From assembly GCA_028875075.1 (NCBI GenBank), contig JAPPGF010000008.1, positions 124,001 through 188,000 of the forward strand: a stretch of DNA of 64,000 bases, read 5' to 3'. This DNA is from Gemmatimonadota bacterium (lineage in GTDB: Bacteria > Gemmatimonadota > Gemmatimonadetes > Longimicrobiales > Gaopeijiaceae). The notes beneath the pieces are model-generated. The model was not told the DNA's origin and did not search any database. It saw only the letters and a program-made list of their open reading frames with translations. Positions 7,479 to 18,458 of the stretch are shown here, in pieces (position 1 is the first letter of the stretch; each line of letters opens with the position of its first letter). A program made the translations under genes and the position numbers.

Positions 7479-9214
7479 GGTTGGTCCTCTTCTGCGGAGA
7501 CTAGCGTTGAAGCACCCCGCGACGACGCGCGAGACCCCTGGGGCACGCCGCTGAAAGCTTCGATGAACCAAGATCGGAACTCGTCCATACGGTGTGCCTC
7601 ACCCTGTTGGCCAGGAAACGCACCAGGAACGAAACCCCAGTCGAGGAAGGGCTTGAGCAATGATCGGTCACTCGCGAATACGTGAACGGGCACATCCGCC
7701 CCTGTTGCACCGATCACCCAAGGAGCCGCCTGGTGGTCGCCCATGACGATCAGGAGCGTACGCTCATCCAGATAGCGTTCGACGTATCCGGTCATCGCCT
7801 CCAACGAGTACTCAATGGACTCCGCGTACTGCTCGCGCAGCACGTCGATGTCGACCCAGAGCTCCTCAGGGGGGTAGCCCTGCTGGCGAAATGGCTCGAA
7901 GCGGGAGCCGTCACCGACCTCGTCCCAGCCGATCATCGGGAGCACGGGTGTCCAAGGAGCGTGACTGCTTACCATCGCGGCCTCGACGAACAACGGCGTA
8001 CGTTTCCTGCCTTCCCGCACGGAGCGCTGCAGATAGGACCATGTGAACTGATCTGGCATCGTCACCCAGTACAGGGGCGGTCCCTTGTAAGTGATGTTCG
8101 CAGCAGTGTGGACCTCGTCGTAGCCGAGCCGTACACCGTCAGGCCAGCGCCTCGTGATGGCGGGCATGAGAGCGGCCGTGCGGTAGCCGGCGTAGCTGAA
8201 GTCATCGACTAGCGTCTTGCGATCACTCGCCAGAAGGAGCTCGTAACGAAGCTGGTTGGAAAGCCAGAGCCCACTGATCACTGTGCCGTGGGCGTACCAC
8301 GACTGCCCGCCCTGTGTGGGTGAAACGAGCTCGCCGGTGACGAGATGCACTCCGGCCGACTCGGCGCGCGCAGCCAGCGTATCGAGGCGGGGACCGACTA
8401 CCGCGCCGAACTGGGGATCCTCAAGTGCGGCCATCCCGTAGGACTCGATAAACACCATCACGACGTCCCGACCTCCCAAGCCGGAAAGGAGACCGGGCAA
8501 CTCGGCATAGTTGTCTGGCGCTGTGAGCTCGTTCTCGAAGCGGGCGCGCTCGCGCCGGGTGTCGGCAAACAACGTGCCTTGGGTCCGTATGAGATGGACG
8601 ACCGGGGTGGAAAAGGGGCTCTCAAACGCGGGCGCAGCCTCGAGCGTTAGACCGAGGGCCGAGAACACCACGAGCGCCACGCCTGCCAGACGTGGCGCGA
8701 ACTGCTTACGTCGCGGCTTTTGTGGTCCGCCACCGCGTCCTACTGCGCTGTGATCGCGAGCCACGAGCAGGCGAACGAGAACAATCCCCAAGACGGAGAG
8801 AACAAGCAGCGCAAGCAAAGGAGTTGCCAGGGTCGTGGCGAGCCCAACGTTCCCGATGGCCAGATTGTAGAGGGCCCCTACCAGATAAAGATCGATGAAC
8901 AAGTTGAGGGGGCGAGCGAGGCTCACTTGAAAGACGACGTCGGTGACCCCGATGACGGTTGCGGCGATGACGGTGCCGGCAGCCGCCCAGGCGAATCCAA
9001 TCATCCACAGGCCGCGCGGCAGCAGCGTGAGTGCGCCAACGACGAGCGCGGCCTCCAACGCAATCCAGGATCCCGGCCCGGTGCGTGCGCTGATCTCGAT
9101 CGCCTGGCCATCCGCAACGCTCACGGCCAGCCATGCCGGGGTCACGAGCAGGGCATTGACAAGCACCAAGGCAGCGGCCAACCTCAGCAATTCCGGGATC
9201 CTCGGGGCCTTCAT
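7475..9214 (-). CDS. Membrane-anchored LTA-synthase-like sulfatase/phosphotransferase
   Basis: 579 residues: four or five N-terminal transmembrane helices (to about residue 170), then a periplasmic alkaline-phosphatase/sulfatase-fold domain. Visible metal-site motifs are VVMVFIESYGMAAL (about 250), SPTQGGQSWYAHGTVISG with the likely Thr nucleophile, SSHAPWTP, and VIMGDHQAAPW near 490. Relatives are LtaS, OpgB and EptA-type enzymes that move phosphoglycerol or phosphoethanolamine head groups. It is the first gene of the minus-strand run and is coupled to the cytochrome. The head group and acceptor are unknown; the locus suggests decoration of a glycolipid-like product. Confidence 0.85.
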   Translation of the reverse strand: MKAPRIPELLRLAAALVLVNALLVTPAWLAVSVADGQAIEISARTGPGSWIALEAALVVGALTLLPRGLWMIGFAWAAAGTVIAATVIGVTDVVFQVSLARPLNLFIDLYLVGALYNLAIGNVGLATTLATPLLALLVLSVLGIVLVRLLVARDHSAVGRGGGPQKPRRKQFAPRLAGVALVVFSALGLTLEAAPAFESPFSTPVVHLIRTQGTLFADTRRERARFENELTAPDNYAELPGLLSGLGGRDVVMVFIESYGMAALEDPQFGAVVGPRLDTLAARAESAGVHLVTGELVSPTQGGQSWYAHGTVISGLWLSNQLRYELLLASDRKTLVDDFSYAGYRTAALMPAITRRWPDGVRLGYDEVHTAANITYKGPPLYWVTMPDQFTWSYLQRSVREGRKRTPLFVEAAMVSSHAPWTPVLPMIGWDEVGDGSRFEPFRQQGYPPEELWVDIDVLREQYAESIEYSLEAMTGYVERYLDERTLLIVMGDHQAAPWVIGATGADVPVHVFASDRSLLKPFLDWGFVPGAFPGQQGEAHRMDEFRSWFIEAFSGVPQGSRASSRGASTLVSAEEDQP

Positions 9215-9332
9215 TCGTCAAACTCCCCCAGTCGGCGGCCCGCTCGAGCGCATCAGGACGGCGCCGCGCGGACTACCGGCCCGTGGTGGCCCTGCGTCCG
9301 TCTCTCCAGCGCGAACGATACTACCTGAGCCC
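9215..9332. promoter_or_regulatory. Divergent intergenic region between sulfatase and RibA genes
   Basis: 118 bp separate the start of the minus-strand run (9214) from the RibA start (9333), so both transcription units must begin here. A GATACT hexamer lies about 10-15 bp before the RibA ATG with no purine-rich ribosome binding site between, so the RibA mRNA may be leaderless or nearly so. I see no convincing -35 box or operator, and no FMN-riboswitch-like conserved sequence. Confidence 0.4.
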
Positions 9333-10442
9333 ATGGCGCACAAAGCGGAACGCGGCCTTTTTGAGCTACGACAGGGCAGGGCTCTGTATGTCACTGACCC
9401 GGGCAGTTCCGCGCTCGTCGTAGCGGTTGAAGGATTGACCGACGAGCGTCTTGAGCAACTGCATGAGATCGGCCCGGACCTGTGCGTCGTCGTTACTCAC
9501 CACCGGGGTCACGCAATCGGGCTCGTAAACGGGGGGCCGGCTCGCCACCTGAGTATCAAGCTTGAGCCGGATGCCACCCCCGCAGCCATCCATCGGATCG
9601 CGACGGGGACGCGACCCCCCAGGAACATCGAGACACGCCCGACGACCAACACCGAGGCAGCGGGTCTGGCTCTGGCCCGTGCCGGTCAACTCATACCGGC
9701 CGTGGTAAGCGTGACGCCCGACACCATGCGGGTAGCACGGCTCCTAGAGTGGCTCGGCGACGGCACTTTGCTAGACGTCACCCGGTGTGAGATCGAGGCA
9801 GTCCTTGCCACGCCCGGCGTCGAAGTGACCCACGTGGCTGAGACAACGGTACCGCTCGAGGAAGCGGAGTCTGCGCGCTTCGTGTTCTTCCGTGAACGCA
9901 ATGGGTTCGTCCAGCACGTCGCGATTCTAGTCGGCGAGCGCGAGCAGTGGCCCGACCCGGTACCGGTTCGTCTGCATTCGGCTTGTCTCACCGGTGATGT
10001 GTTCGGTAGTCTCCGTTGCGACTGTGGCGAGCAGCTCCAAGGGAGCCTGCGCCACTTCGCCGGGCAGGGTGGCGGCGTGCTCGTATACCTCGCGCAGGAG
10101 GGCCGGGGGATTGGGCTCGGTAACAAACTGCGGGCTTACGCACTCCAGCAGAACGGACTCGATACGGTCGACGCTGACGGGGTGCTCGGATTCGGTGCGG
10201 ACGAGCGCCGTTACGACGCGGCCGTGTGCATCCTCGAGCATCTTGGCGTCCAGCGTGTGCAACTCCTTACCAACAATCCCGACAAGGTGCGTGCCCTTGA
10301 GAGGGCCGGAATCAGCGTCGTGGATCGCAGAGCACTCCACGGAAAACTCACACCCCACAACTTCCCATACGTCCACGCCAAGGTACACCGCTCCGGGCAT
10401 TGGTTGATGGACATGATCGACCAAGGGATCGCGGGGGACTGA
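9333..10442 (+). CDS. ribA: GTP cyclohydrolase II fused to a degenerate DHBP-synthase-like domain
   Basis: 369 residues from ATG 9333. The C-terminal half is a full GTP cyclohydrolase II. It has the zinc motif HSACLTGDVFGSLRCDCG (three Cys), then GVLVYLAQEGRGIGLGNKLRAYALQ and LLTNNPDKVRALE. The N-terminal 170 residues look like a decayed RibB domain: the DDExREN motif is replaced by TDPGSSAL, yet TEAAGLALARAGQLIPAVV still matches its end. It should open GTP to 2,5-diamino-6-ribosylamino-pyrimidinone phosphate. The Tyr of KLRAY, which matches E. coli Tyr105, is kept. No ribE or ribH is adjacent, so this is more likely a pathway-specific copy than the main riboflavin gene. Confidence 0.88.
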   Translation: MAHKAERGLFELRQGRALYVTDPGSSALVVAVEGLTDERLEQLHEIGPDLCVVVTHHRGHAIGLVNGGPARHLSIKLEPDATPAAIHRIATGTRPPRNIETRPTTNTEAAGLALARAGQLIPAVVSVTPDTMRVARLLEWLGDGTLLDVTRCEIEAVLATPGVEVTHVAETTVPLEEAESARFVFFRERNGFVQHVAILVGEREQWPDPVPVRLHSACLTGDVFGSLRCDCGEQLQGSLRHFAGQGGGVLVYLAQEGRGIGLGNKLRAYALQQNGLDTVDADGVLGFGADERRYDAAVCILEHLGVQRVQLLTNNPDKVRALERAGISVVDRRALHGKLTPHNFPYVHAKVHRSGHWLMDMIDQGIAGD

Positions 10443-10530
10443 CGCCCAGGCCCGAAACCTCAGCTCATGGTTCGACAGGCTTCGACGAACAGGCCTCGTC
10501 CGAGCTGATGTAGGCGGTCTGTCATCTTCC

Positions 10531-11403
10531 GTGACGCGTCTGGGTCGTTACTACGATCGGCTCGGCCGCTTTCAGCGCTTCGCGCGCTGGGTAGGCCAGA
10601 GCGGTTACCAGACGCTCGCGATCCACCGCAGGCTCGACGCCGGGCGCACCGGCGTATCGCCGCAAGACGTTGTGCACGAGAAGCTGCTCGCAGCGGTCGG
10701 CTCGATGTCCCAGCCGCGCGTGATCGATGCCGGCTGCGGACTCGGCGGGACAGTCTTCTACCTGCACTCGCGGATCGGCGGCCGCTACGATGGCCTCACG
10801 CTGAGCCTTACCCAGCGTGCGCGGGCTGTTAAGGAGGCGACTCGGCGGGGTGTTGCGGAGACGTGCCGCTTCCACATGCGATCCTACGATGGGGATCTCC
10901 ATGACCTCGTGCCCGGGGGAGCAGACCTAGTTGTCGCCATCGAATCTTTGGCACACGCCACCGATCCGGCGCGTACAGTCGGGCACTTAGCGCGTATACT
11001 GCGCCCGGAAGGATGTCTCGTAGTCGTCGACGACATGCCCGGCGACACGCTGTCCGACGGCGATCCGGACTTCGATGCCTTCAAGCGGGATTGGGCGGTA
11101 CCGTTTCTCGCGCGCGGCGCGGGGCTGCAGACTGCGTTTCGCTCCGCTGGGCTAGAACTAGCCTGCGACGAGGACCTGACGCCGTTGGTAGTACTGCGCG
11201 ATGCGAGGGCGCTTGAGCGTCGGATACGGATCGTCCGCGGACTGGCGCGTCTCCTCGGGACGACAGCGGCTGGCGAGTTTGTGGCTTCCCTTCACGGAGG
11301 CCTCATGCTTGAGCGGCTCTATGCACGGCGGCTTATGCGGTACCGGATGCTCGTGGGGCGAAGGACACGCGAGCGCGGTAACGTAGTGGCAAGACATGCA
11401 TGA
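10531..11403 (+). CDS. Class I SAM-dependent methyltransferase
   Basis: 290 residues from GTG 10531. Motif I is VIDAGCGLGGTVFYLHSRIGG and post-I is YDGLTLSLTQRARAVKEA, a pattern typical of small-molecule C-, N- or O-methyltransferases of the tocopherol/sterol type. LVVAIESLAHATDP and a post-catalytic LRPEGCLVVVDD follow. It lies 88 bp after RibA on the same strand and is probably the last gene of the unusual locus. It is the third methyltransferase there, so the end product is likely methylated more than once. Confidence 0.82.
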   Translation: MTRLGRYYDRLGRFQRFARWVGQSGYQTLAIHRRLDAGRTGVSPQDVVHEKLLAAVGSMSQPRVIDAGCGLGGTVFYLHSRIGGRYDGLTLSLTQRARAVKEATRRGVAETCRFHMRSYDGDLHDLVPGGADLVVAIESLAHATDPARTVGHLARILRPEGCLVVVDDMPGDTLSDGDPDFDAFKRDWAVPFLARGAGLQTAFRSAGLELACDEDLTPLVVLRDARALERRIRIVRGLARLLGTTAAGEFVASLHGGLMLERLYARRLMRYRMLVGRRTRERGNVVARHA

Positions 11404-11568
11404 CTTGCGCGCGCAGCGTTGGTTTTCCGACTCTCGGCTCCGCATGCCACCCGTTCACGCGCGAAACTGCTCGAATGTGCCACTCCCGCTCGCATCTCCT
11501 CGTCGTTATGGAAAATGCCCAGGTCCCGGCTTATGTTGCGGTCTTCCACCCTCTAGCCGGGAACAGAT

Positions 11569-12033
11569 ATGAGCCGGTCGCTCAACAAGGTCATGCTTAT
11601 CGGTCACGTAGGCAGTGATCCCGAGCTACGCTCGACTACCTCCGGCTCGCGGATCGCAAAGCTGTCGCTCGCCACGAACCGGACATTACAGGACCGTTCG
11701 GGGCAGCAACAGGAGCGCACCGATTGGCATCGGCTGACGTTCTTCGGCAAGCTGGCCGACCTCGTAGAGCAGTGGGTGCACAAGGGCAACCGAATTTATG
11801 TCGAGGGCCGCGTCGAGTATTCCCAGACCCACGACGACCAGGGCGGGACCCGCTACTGGACCGATATCGTGGTCAACGAGATGGTGATGCTCGGTAGTGG
11901 GGGAGGGACCGGAGGCGAAGGAGGTTACGGCACTCGGGGTGGGTCGCCTCGGAAGGCACCCGAGGGCCATGCTGGGGGCGAGTCTGCACCAGCTCCGCCG
12001 TTGAGCGAGCCTGACGACGATCTGCCTTTCTAG
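11569..12033 (+). CDS. ssb: Single-stranded DNA-binding protein
   Basis: 154 residues. The OB fold begins SRSLNKVMLIGHVGSDPELR and contains DWHRLTFFGKLADLVEQWVHKG and RIYVEGRVEY. A Gly-rich linker (about 105-140) leads to the acidic C-terminal tip DDDLPF, which binds partner proteins of replication and repair. Length and tip are normal for bacterial SSB. The ATG at 11569 is the only sensible start. The gene is followed by a decayed gene and recF, so it sits at the edge of a replication gene group. The 165 bp before it have no clear promoter that I can call. Confidence 0.95.
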   Translation: MSRSLNKVMLIGHVGSDPELRSTTSGSRIAKLSLATNRTLQDRSGQQQERTDWHRLTFFGKLADLVEQWVHKGNRIYVEGRVEYSQTHDDQGGTRYWTDIVVNEMVMLGSGGGTGGEGGYGTRGGSPRKAPEGHAGGESAPAPPLSEPDDDLPF

Positions 12034-12051
12034 CGCTTCCCGCAGGGCGAC

Positions 12052-12646
12052 CGGCGACCTTACACGCGTCCGCGTTGAGCGGGATGACGATCTTGCCGTC
12101 CTCACCGTCGATCGGCAGTAGCAGCCAGACCCCTCGACGCGAATGTGGTTCGCGGGCTGACGACAGTATTCGAGAACCTTCGGGGCGACCCCGATGTGCG
12201 TGGGGTCGTCCTGGCCGGTGCGGGCCATAGAGCACTCGTGGCAGGTGACGATCTCGCCGAGCTCGCACGCGTGGAGCCGATCACGGGCATGGAATCGAGC
12301 TGCCGTGGCGGGTTCTGCTGGCGTGTGTTGGACGTTGTCAGGTACCCGTCGTGGCGGTGGTCGGGGCTTCGCACTGGGCGGTGGCTGCGAAGTAGCTCTG
12401 TCTTGCCATCTCCGTATTGCGAGCGACAATGCGATCTTCGCCTCATCTGAGATCGGGCTTGCAGTGATCCCGGGCTAAGGCGGCACGGTTCGACTCGCGC
12501 GTTTGATCGGGCCGGGTCGGGCAGTCGAGACAGTACTTGCCGGCGACATCCTGTGGACAAAGACGCGCATGAGTAACGAGTTCGGTGAGTGCGCGGTTGT
12601 ACTACGCTTGGAGCTTCTCGATCAGGAGAAAGTCGAGGGGCGTTGA
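12052..12646 (+). pseudogene. Decayed enoyl-CoA hydratase/isomerase (crotonase) gene
   Basis: Reading across frames recovers a crotonase. VRVERDDDLAVLTVDR (from about 12067) ends at a TAG. Next comes PLDANVVRGLTTVFENL with DVRGVVLAGAGHRALVAGDDL (about 12134-12255). PVVAVVG lies in a third frame, then FALGGGCEVALSCHLRIAS with FASSEIGLAVIPG (about 12367-12474) in another. A TAA follows, and GGTVRLARLIGPGRAVETVLAGDIL continues past it. At least three frame changes and two stops make it non-functional unless the assembly is faulty. Family landmarks (GxGxxFxAGxD-like, GxxxGGG, EIGLxxIPG) are recognisable. The last in-frame codons run to TGA 12646. Confidence 0.75.
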
Positions 12647-12836
12647 CACGACGGCCCGGAGAGGGCGGGCATCGGCGTCAATTCAAGTCCAATCTAACCC
12701 CCTCCTCGATCTCCTTTCTTCGGCCTGGAAGCTGAGGCGTGCCAAGGGGTTTACAGCCCCTCAGGAGCGATGGCATCCAAGTCTCAAAATAGCTAAATTC
12801 TCTTATGCCGACGCGGCCTTGTGAGGGGGACTCAGG
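12647..12836 (+). promoter_or_regulatory. recF upstream region, relatively AT-rich
   Basis: This stretch is visibly richer in A/T than its surroundings, for example around 12775-12815. It carries a GAGGGGG ribosome binding site about 9 bases before the recF GTG, plus an inverted GGGG-TTTACAG-CCCC element near 12747-12763. A TTGACA lies at 12643-12648, but no good -10 box is correctly spaced. No dnaN remnant is visible here. Confidence 0.35.
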
Positions 12837-13982
12837 GTGCGCCTAGTGCAGGTGGGGCTACGGCACTTCCGGAACTTGGCTATCCAGAACCTGGAGATCC
12901 CTCCGGAAGGGCTCGCGCTGATAGGGGAAAACGGGCAGGGGAAATCGAATTTCCTCGAAGCACTCTACTATCTGGAAGCCTTCCGATCCTTCCGGGGCGC
13001 GCCCGACGAGCAACTTGTGGCCGCTGGTGAACAGGCGTTCCGGGTGTCGACGGTGCTCGAAGGTGTGGGAAAACGCCGCGTGTCCGCCGCCTATCAGCCG
13101 CGCGGTAAGCGTAAGAAAGTCACCGTGGACGGTGCCGAGCCCGTGCGCCTGAGGGACGCGCTGGGCGCGATCGGGGCAGTAATTTTCTCACCGACGGATG
13201 TAGCGCTCGTGAGCGGCGGTCCCGCGGAGCGCCGACGGTACTTGGACATCGTTCTCTCGCTGAACGTGCCCGGCTACGTGCGCACACTACAGCGGTACCG
13301 ACACGTGCTGAGACAGCGGAATGCGGTCCTAAAGGATGTCGGGCGAAGGGGCGGTGCGATCGCTGCGTTGATAGCCTCGGGGCGGCTTCGGCCGTGGGAC
13401 GAGGGGCTGGCGCGCCTGGGCGCGCGCTTGGTGATCGAGCGCCGGGCTTGGGTCGAGGAGCACTGTGACGCGTTCCGGTCGCTCTACCAGGCCGTAGCGG
13501 CGGACGGCCACACCGCTAGACTGCGCTACGCGCCGGGGCTGCCGCTCGCCGACGCTTCTAAAACGGAGGACGTGGAAGCAGCATTCCGTGACGCGCTAGT
13601 CCGTACTGCGAAGGGAGACCGCGGGCCGGTCAGCACCGATGTGGGCCCCCACCGGGACGACCTCGACATGACATTCCGTGGGGTAGCGGGACAGCTCGCG
13701 GTCCGCGCGTTCGCATCCGGCGGTCAGCGTCGCACCGCGGCGCTCGCGCTCCGGCTGCTGGAGGCACGCACGGTCCGCGACCGTCGCGGGTGCTCACCGT
13801 TGATGTTGGTCGACGACGTGTTCGCCGAACTTGACGAGGGGCGAGCCGAGCGCGCCCTAGACCTGTTGGAGCACGAGGACACCGCTCAGGTAATCCTGAC
13901 CGCACCTAGGGAGACCGATGTGCGCCTCAAGCGCGACGTGCTGCCGCAATGGCGCATCACGGCCGGCCGCATACAGGTGTGA
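12837..13982 (+). CDS. recF: DNA replication and repair protein RecF
   Basis: 381 residues from GTG 12837. It is an SMC-like ATPase. The start RLVQVGLRHFRNL and the Walker A sequence ALIGENGQGKSNFLEALYYL (about 27-46) are canonical. RecF markers FSPTDVALVSGGPAERRRYLDI (about 118) and GPHRDDL (about 270) follow, with a signature/Walker B region ASGGQRRTAALALRLLEA and LMLVDDVFAELDEGR. RecF acts with RecO and RecR to load RecA at gapped DNA. It is 52 bp upstream of dciA and close to gyrB, the conserved order near many bacterial origins. dnaA and dnaN are not in the window. Confidence 0.95.
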   Translation: MRLVQVGLRHFRNLAIQNLEIPPEGLALIGENGQGKSNFLEALYYLEAFRSFRGAPDEQLVAAGEQAFRVSTVLEGVGKRRVSAAYQPRGKRKKVTVDGAEPVRLRDALGAIGAVIFSPTDVALVSGGPAERRRYLDIVLSLNVPGYVRTLQRYRHVLRQRNAVLKDVGRRGGAIAALIASGRLRPWDEGLARLGARLVIERRAWVEEHCDAFRSLYQAVAADGHTARLRYAPGLPLADASKTEDVEAAFRDALVRTAKGDRGPVSTDVGPHRDDLDMTFRGVAGQLAVRAFASGGQRRTAALALRLLEARTVRDRRGCSPLMLVDDVFAELDEGRAERALDLLEHEDTAQVILTAPRETDVRLKRDVLPQWRITAGRIQV

Positions 13983-14034
13983 GCATCCGCGCGGTCGCTT
14001 CCGCCGAGAGGCGGTTTGGGAGCCCCGCCGCCGG

Positions 14035-16316
<2,282 letters not shown>

Positions 16317-16710
16317 TAGCGGGGCTCCTCCATGGAGCTCGCCGCCGAGCCCACGCGATGGCGGCTCCGGGCCGATCTGGGAGTAGCGCGAGGTGCTATT
16401 CGTGAAGTAAGGTAGCCCTTATACTTACCATAGCGGGGCCGGAGGGTGCCAGATACCTTCCGACCCCGTTGCCGTCCTAGCCTTGCGCAAATGTAGCTGC
16501 GGCCCGATCATGGGCGGTCATCGCAGCGGTGCACGCTGACGAAGTGTTCACTCGGGTCCTGCAGCGCGCCGACGGCTTCGGGGCTCAGGGAAGCGATTGG
16601 CGGCTTGAGCGCATACCATCGACTCACGGGCCATAGTGCTACAGCAGGCGCCTCACGATGTCCATTTGATATAACCGTTTAGCGATCACCATCACTCAGG
16701 AGGCAGGTCA
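16317..16710 (+). promoter_or_regulatory. 394-bp gyrB-glnA intergenic region with a GC hairpin
   Basis: An imperfect hairpin lies at 16435-16467: GGGGCCGGAGG against CCTTCCGACCCC, loop GTGCCAGATA, two G-U type positions. It has no T-run, so it is a weak terminator candidate for gyrB. A smaller GTAAG/CTTAC pair is just upstream. Close to glnA there is a strong AGGAGG ribosome binding site at 16697-16702 and a TATAAC hexamer at about 16670. I looked for a sigma-54 GG-N10-GC box and found none with correct spacing. Confidence 0.45.
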
Positions 16711-18123
16711 ATGACGCCTAAGGAATTCTTCGACTTCGCCGAGAGGCAAGGGGCCCGCATGGTGGATCTGAAGTTTGTGGATCTCCTCGGGAGCTGGCAG
16801 CACTGCTCGTTCCCGATTGAGACGTGGGACGTGGGTACGTTCGAGGACGGCGTCGGCTTCGACGGCTCGTCAATCCGCGGCTGGCAGGCGATCAACGTAT
16901 CCGACATGCTGGCAGTTCCGGATGCCAGCACGACCGTCATGGATCCATTCTTCCGGGAGCCCACGGTGAGCGTCATCGCCAACATTGTGGATCCTGAGAC
17001 GCGCGAGGACTACACCCGCGACCCACGGCATGTGGCCCGCAAGGCGACCGAATACCTAGCGGCATCCGGTATCGGAGATGTCTGCTATGTGGGGCCGGAA
17101 CCGGAGTTCTTCATCTTCGACGAAGTCCGCTACGAGCAGAACCAACACAGAGGCTTCTACGAGATCGATTCCACCGAGGGTGCATGGAACACGGCCCGCT
17201 TCGAGGAACCGAACCTCGGCTACAAGCCAAGCTACAAGGGCGGATACTTCCCCGTGAGCCCGACCGATACGTACCACGATCTGCGTGGGGAGATGGTCTA
17301 CGAGATGATGAAGATCGGAATCGTGGTGGAGGCGCACCATCACGAGGTCGGCACCGCCGGTCAGGCCGAGATCGACATGAAGTACGCGCCGCTACTCGAG
17401 ATGTCCGACCAGTTCATGTGGTACAAGTACATCATCAAGAATGTGGCGAAGCGCGCCGGAAAGACCGTCACGTTCATGCCTAAGCCGGTCTTCGACGACA
17501 ACGGGAGCGGCATGCACACTCACATGTCCATCTGGAAGGGGGGCGAACCGCTCTTCGCCGGTCAGGGATACGCCGGGCTATCGGACCTCGCGCTCCACGC
17601 CACGGGTGGACTGCTGAAGCATGCCCCGGCGGTGATGGCATTCGCCGCGCCGACCGCGAACTCCTATCACCGGTTGGTGCCGGGCTTCGAGGCGCCCGTC
17701 AACCTGGCGATGTCTAAGCGGAACCGCTCAGCATCTTGCCGGATTCCCATGTATTCGGACAATCCGAAAGCGAAGCGTGTGGAGTTCCGTTGCCCGGATC
17801 CAAGCTGCAACGGCTACCTGATGTTTTCGGCGATGCTCATGGCCATGATCGACGGAATCCAGAACGAGATCGATCCGGGCGAGCCGCTGGATCGGGACAT
17901 CTACGATATGACGCCTCAAGAGCTTGCTATGACGAAGACGACACCGGCGTCACTTTGGGAGGCGCTCGACCATCTCAGGAAGGACCATGCGTTCCTGACC
18001 AAGGACGACGTGTTCACGGATGACCTGATCGAGACCTGGATCGACTACAAGATCGAAAATGAGCTAGAGCCCCTCAGGCTTCGACCGCATCCCTATGAGT
18101 ACAGTCTCTACTACGATAACTGA
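16711..18123 (+). CDS. glnA: Type I glutamine synthetase
   Basis: 470 residues, the usual GSI-beta size. The N-terminal beta-grasp has [16 protein letters not shown]. The catalytic core has [69 protein letters not shown] and [15 protein letters not shown] Tyr in [10 protein letters not shown] matches the adenylylation site, so control by an adenylyltransferase is plausible. It makes glutamine from glutamate, ammonia and ATP. It stands alone, with no glnB or ntrBC beside it. The start is ATG 16711 behind AGGAGG. Confidence 0.97.
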   Translation: MTPKEFFDFAERQGARMVDLKFVDLLGSWQHCSFPIETWDVGTFEDGVGFDGSSIRGWQAINVSDMLAVPDASTTVMDPFFREPTVSVIANIVDPETREDYTRDPRHVARKATEYLAASGIGDVCYVGPEPEFFIFDEVRYEQNQHRGFYEIDSTEGAWNTARFEEPNLGYKPSYKGGYFPVSPTDTYHDLRGEMVYEMMKIGIVVEAHHHEVGTAGQAEIDMKYAPLLEMSDQFMWYKYIIKNVAKRAGKTVTFMPKPVFDDNGSGMHTHMSIWKGGEPLFAGQGYAGLSDLALHATGGLLKHAPAVMAFAAPTANSYHRLVPGFEAPVNLAMSKRNRSASCRIPMYSDNPKAKRVEFRCPDPSCNGYLMFSAMLMAMIDGIQNEIDPGEPLDRDIYDMTPQELAMTKTTPASLWEALDHLRKDHAFLTKDDVFTDDLIETWIDYKIENELEPLRLRPHPYEYSLYYDN

Positions 18124-18147
18124 GTGGATTCTATCAGGGTCCCGTTA

Positions 18148-18215
18148 GGGGCGTGGAAGGGGGGCAGGAAATCCGGGGGGTAGGGGGGCTGAACAGGCCC
18201 CTCTTCCCCCGCCCC
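18148..18215 (+). repeat. G-run cluster followed by C-runs downstream of glnA (G-quadruplex or hairpin candidate)
   Basis: Four G-runs lie on the plus strand at 18148-18151 (4 G), 18159-18164 (6), 18175-18180 (6) and 18183-18188 (6), with loops of 7, 10 and 2 bases. A C-rich stretch at about 18198-18215 can pair with the last run. The RNA could fold as a quadruplex or as a GGGG/CCCC hairpin just 25 bases after the glnA stop, so it may mark the end of the glnA transcript. Confidence 0.5.
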
Positions 18216-18458
18216 GGTACAGGTCCCATATCCGGGGTTCTCTGCGAGTAGTCGTAGCGCAAGATGCCGTGGGCGAGGCTGACGAGGCCTTACGCTCTGG
18301 AATCGCCGCTGGCTGTTCTATGGCCCCGCTCGCCTGTGGATTCCCGGCCTTGCACCGGCAGCCACAACCGCTCTGGTTGTGGCTGGCGCAGTTGCCAAGG
18401 CGCGCTGTCGGGTGGCTGAGAGCTACACTCGCGCGCCGCCGCTTACTTCCGTATAGCG
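18216..18458. other. Intergenic stretch with one perfect hairpin
   Basis: A perfect 10-bp inverted repeat lies at 18360-18384: AGCCACAACC, loop GCTCT, GGTTGTGGCT. No T-run follows on either strand, so an intrinsic terminator is not certain. It lies between the convergent ends of glnA and the minus-strand addBA unit, where a two-way terminator would be expected. No gene is seen in this stretch. Confidence 0.5.

Noticed and set aside
9215-9332. FMN riboswitch ahead of RibA
   Set aside because: The gap is only 118 bp, and none of the conserved RFN-element segments are visible.
16560-16640. Sigma-54 promoter for glnA
   Set aside because: TTGGCGGCTTGAGC has GG and GC only 8 bases apart; GG-N10-GC is required.
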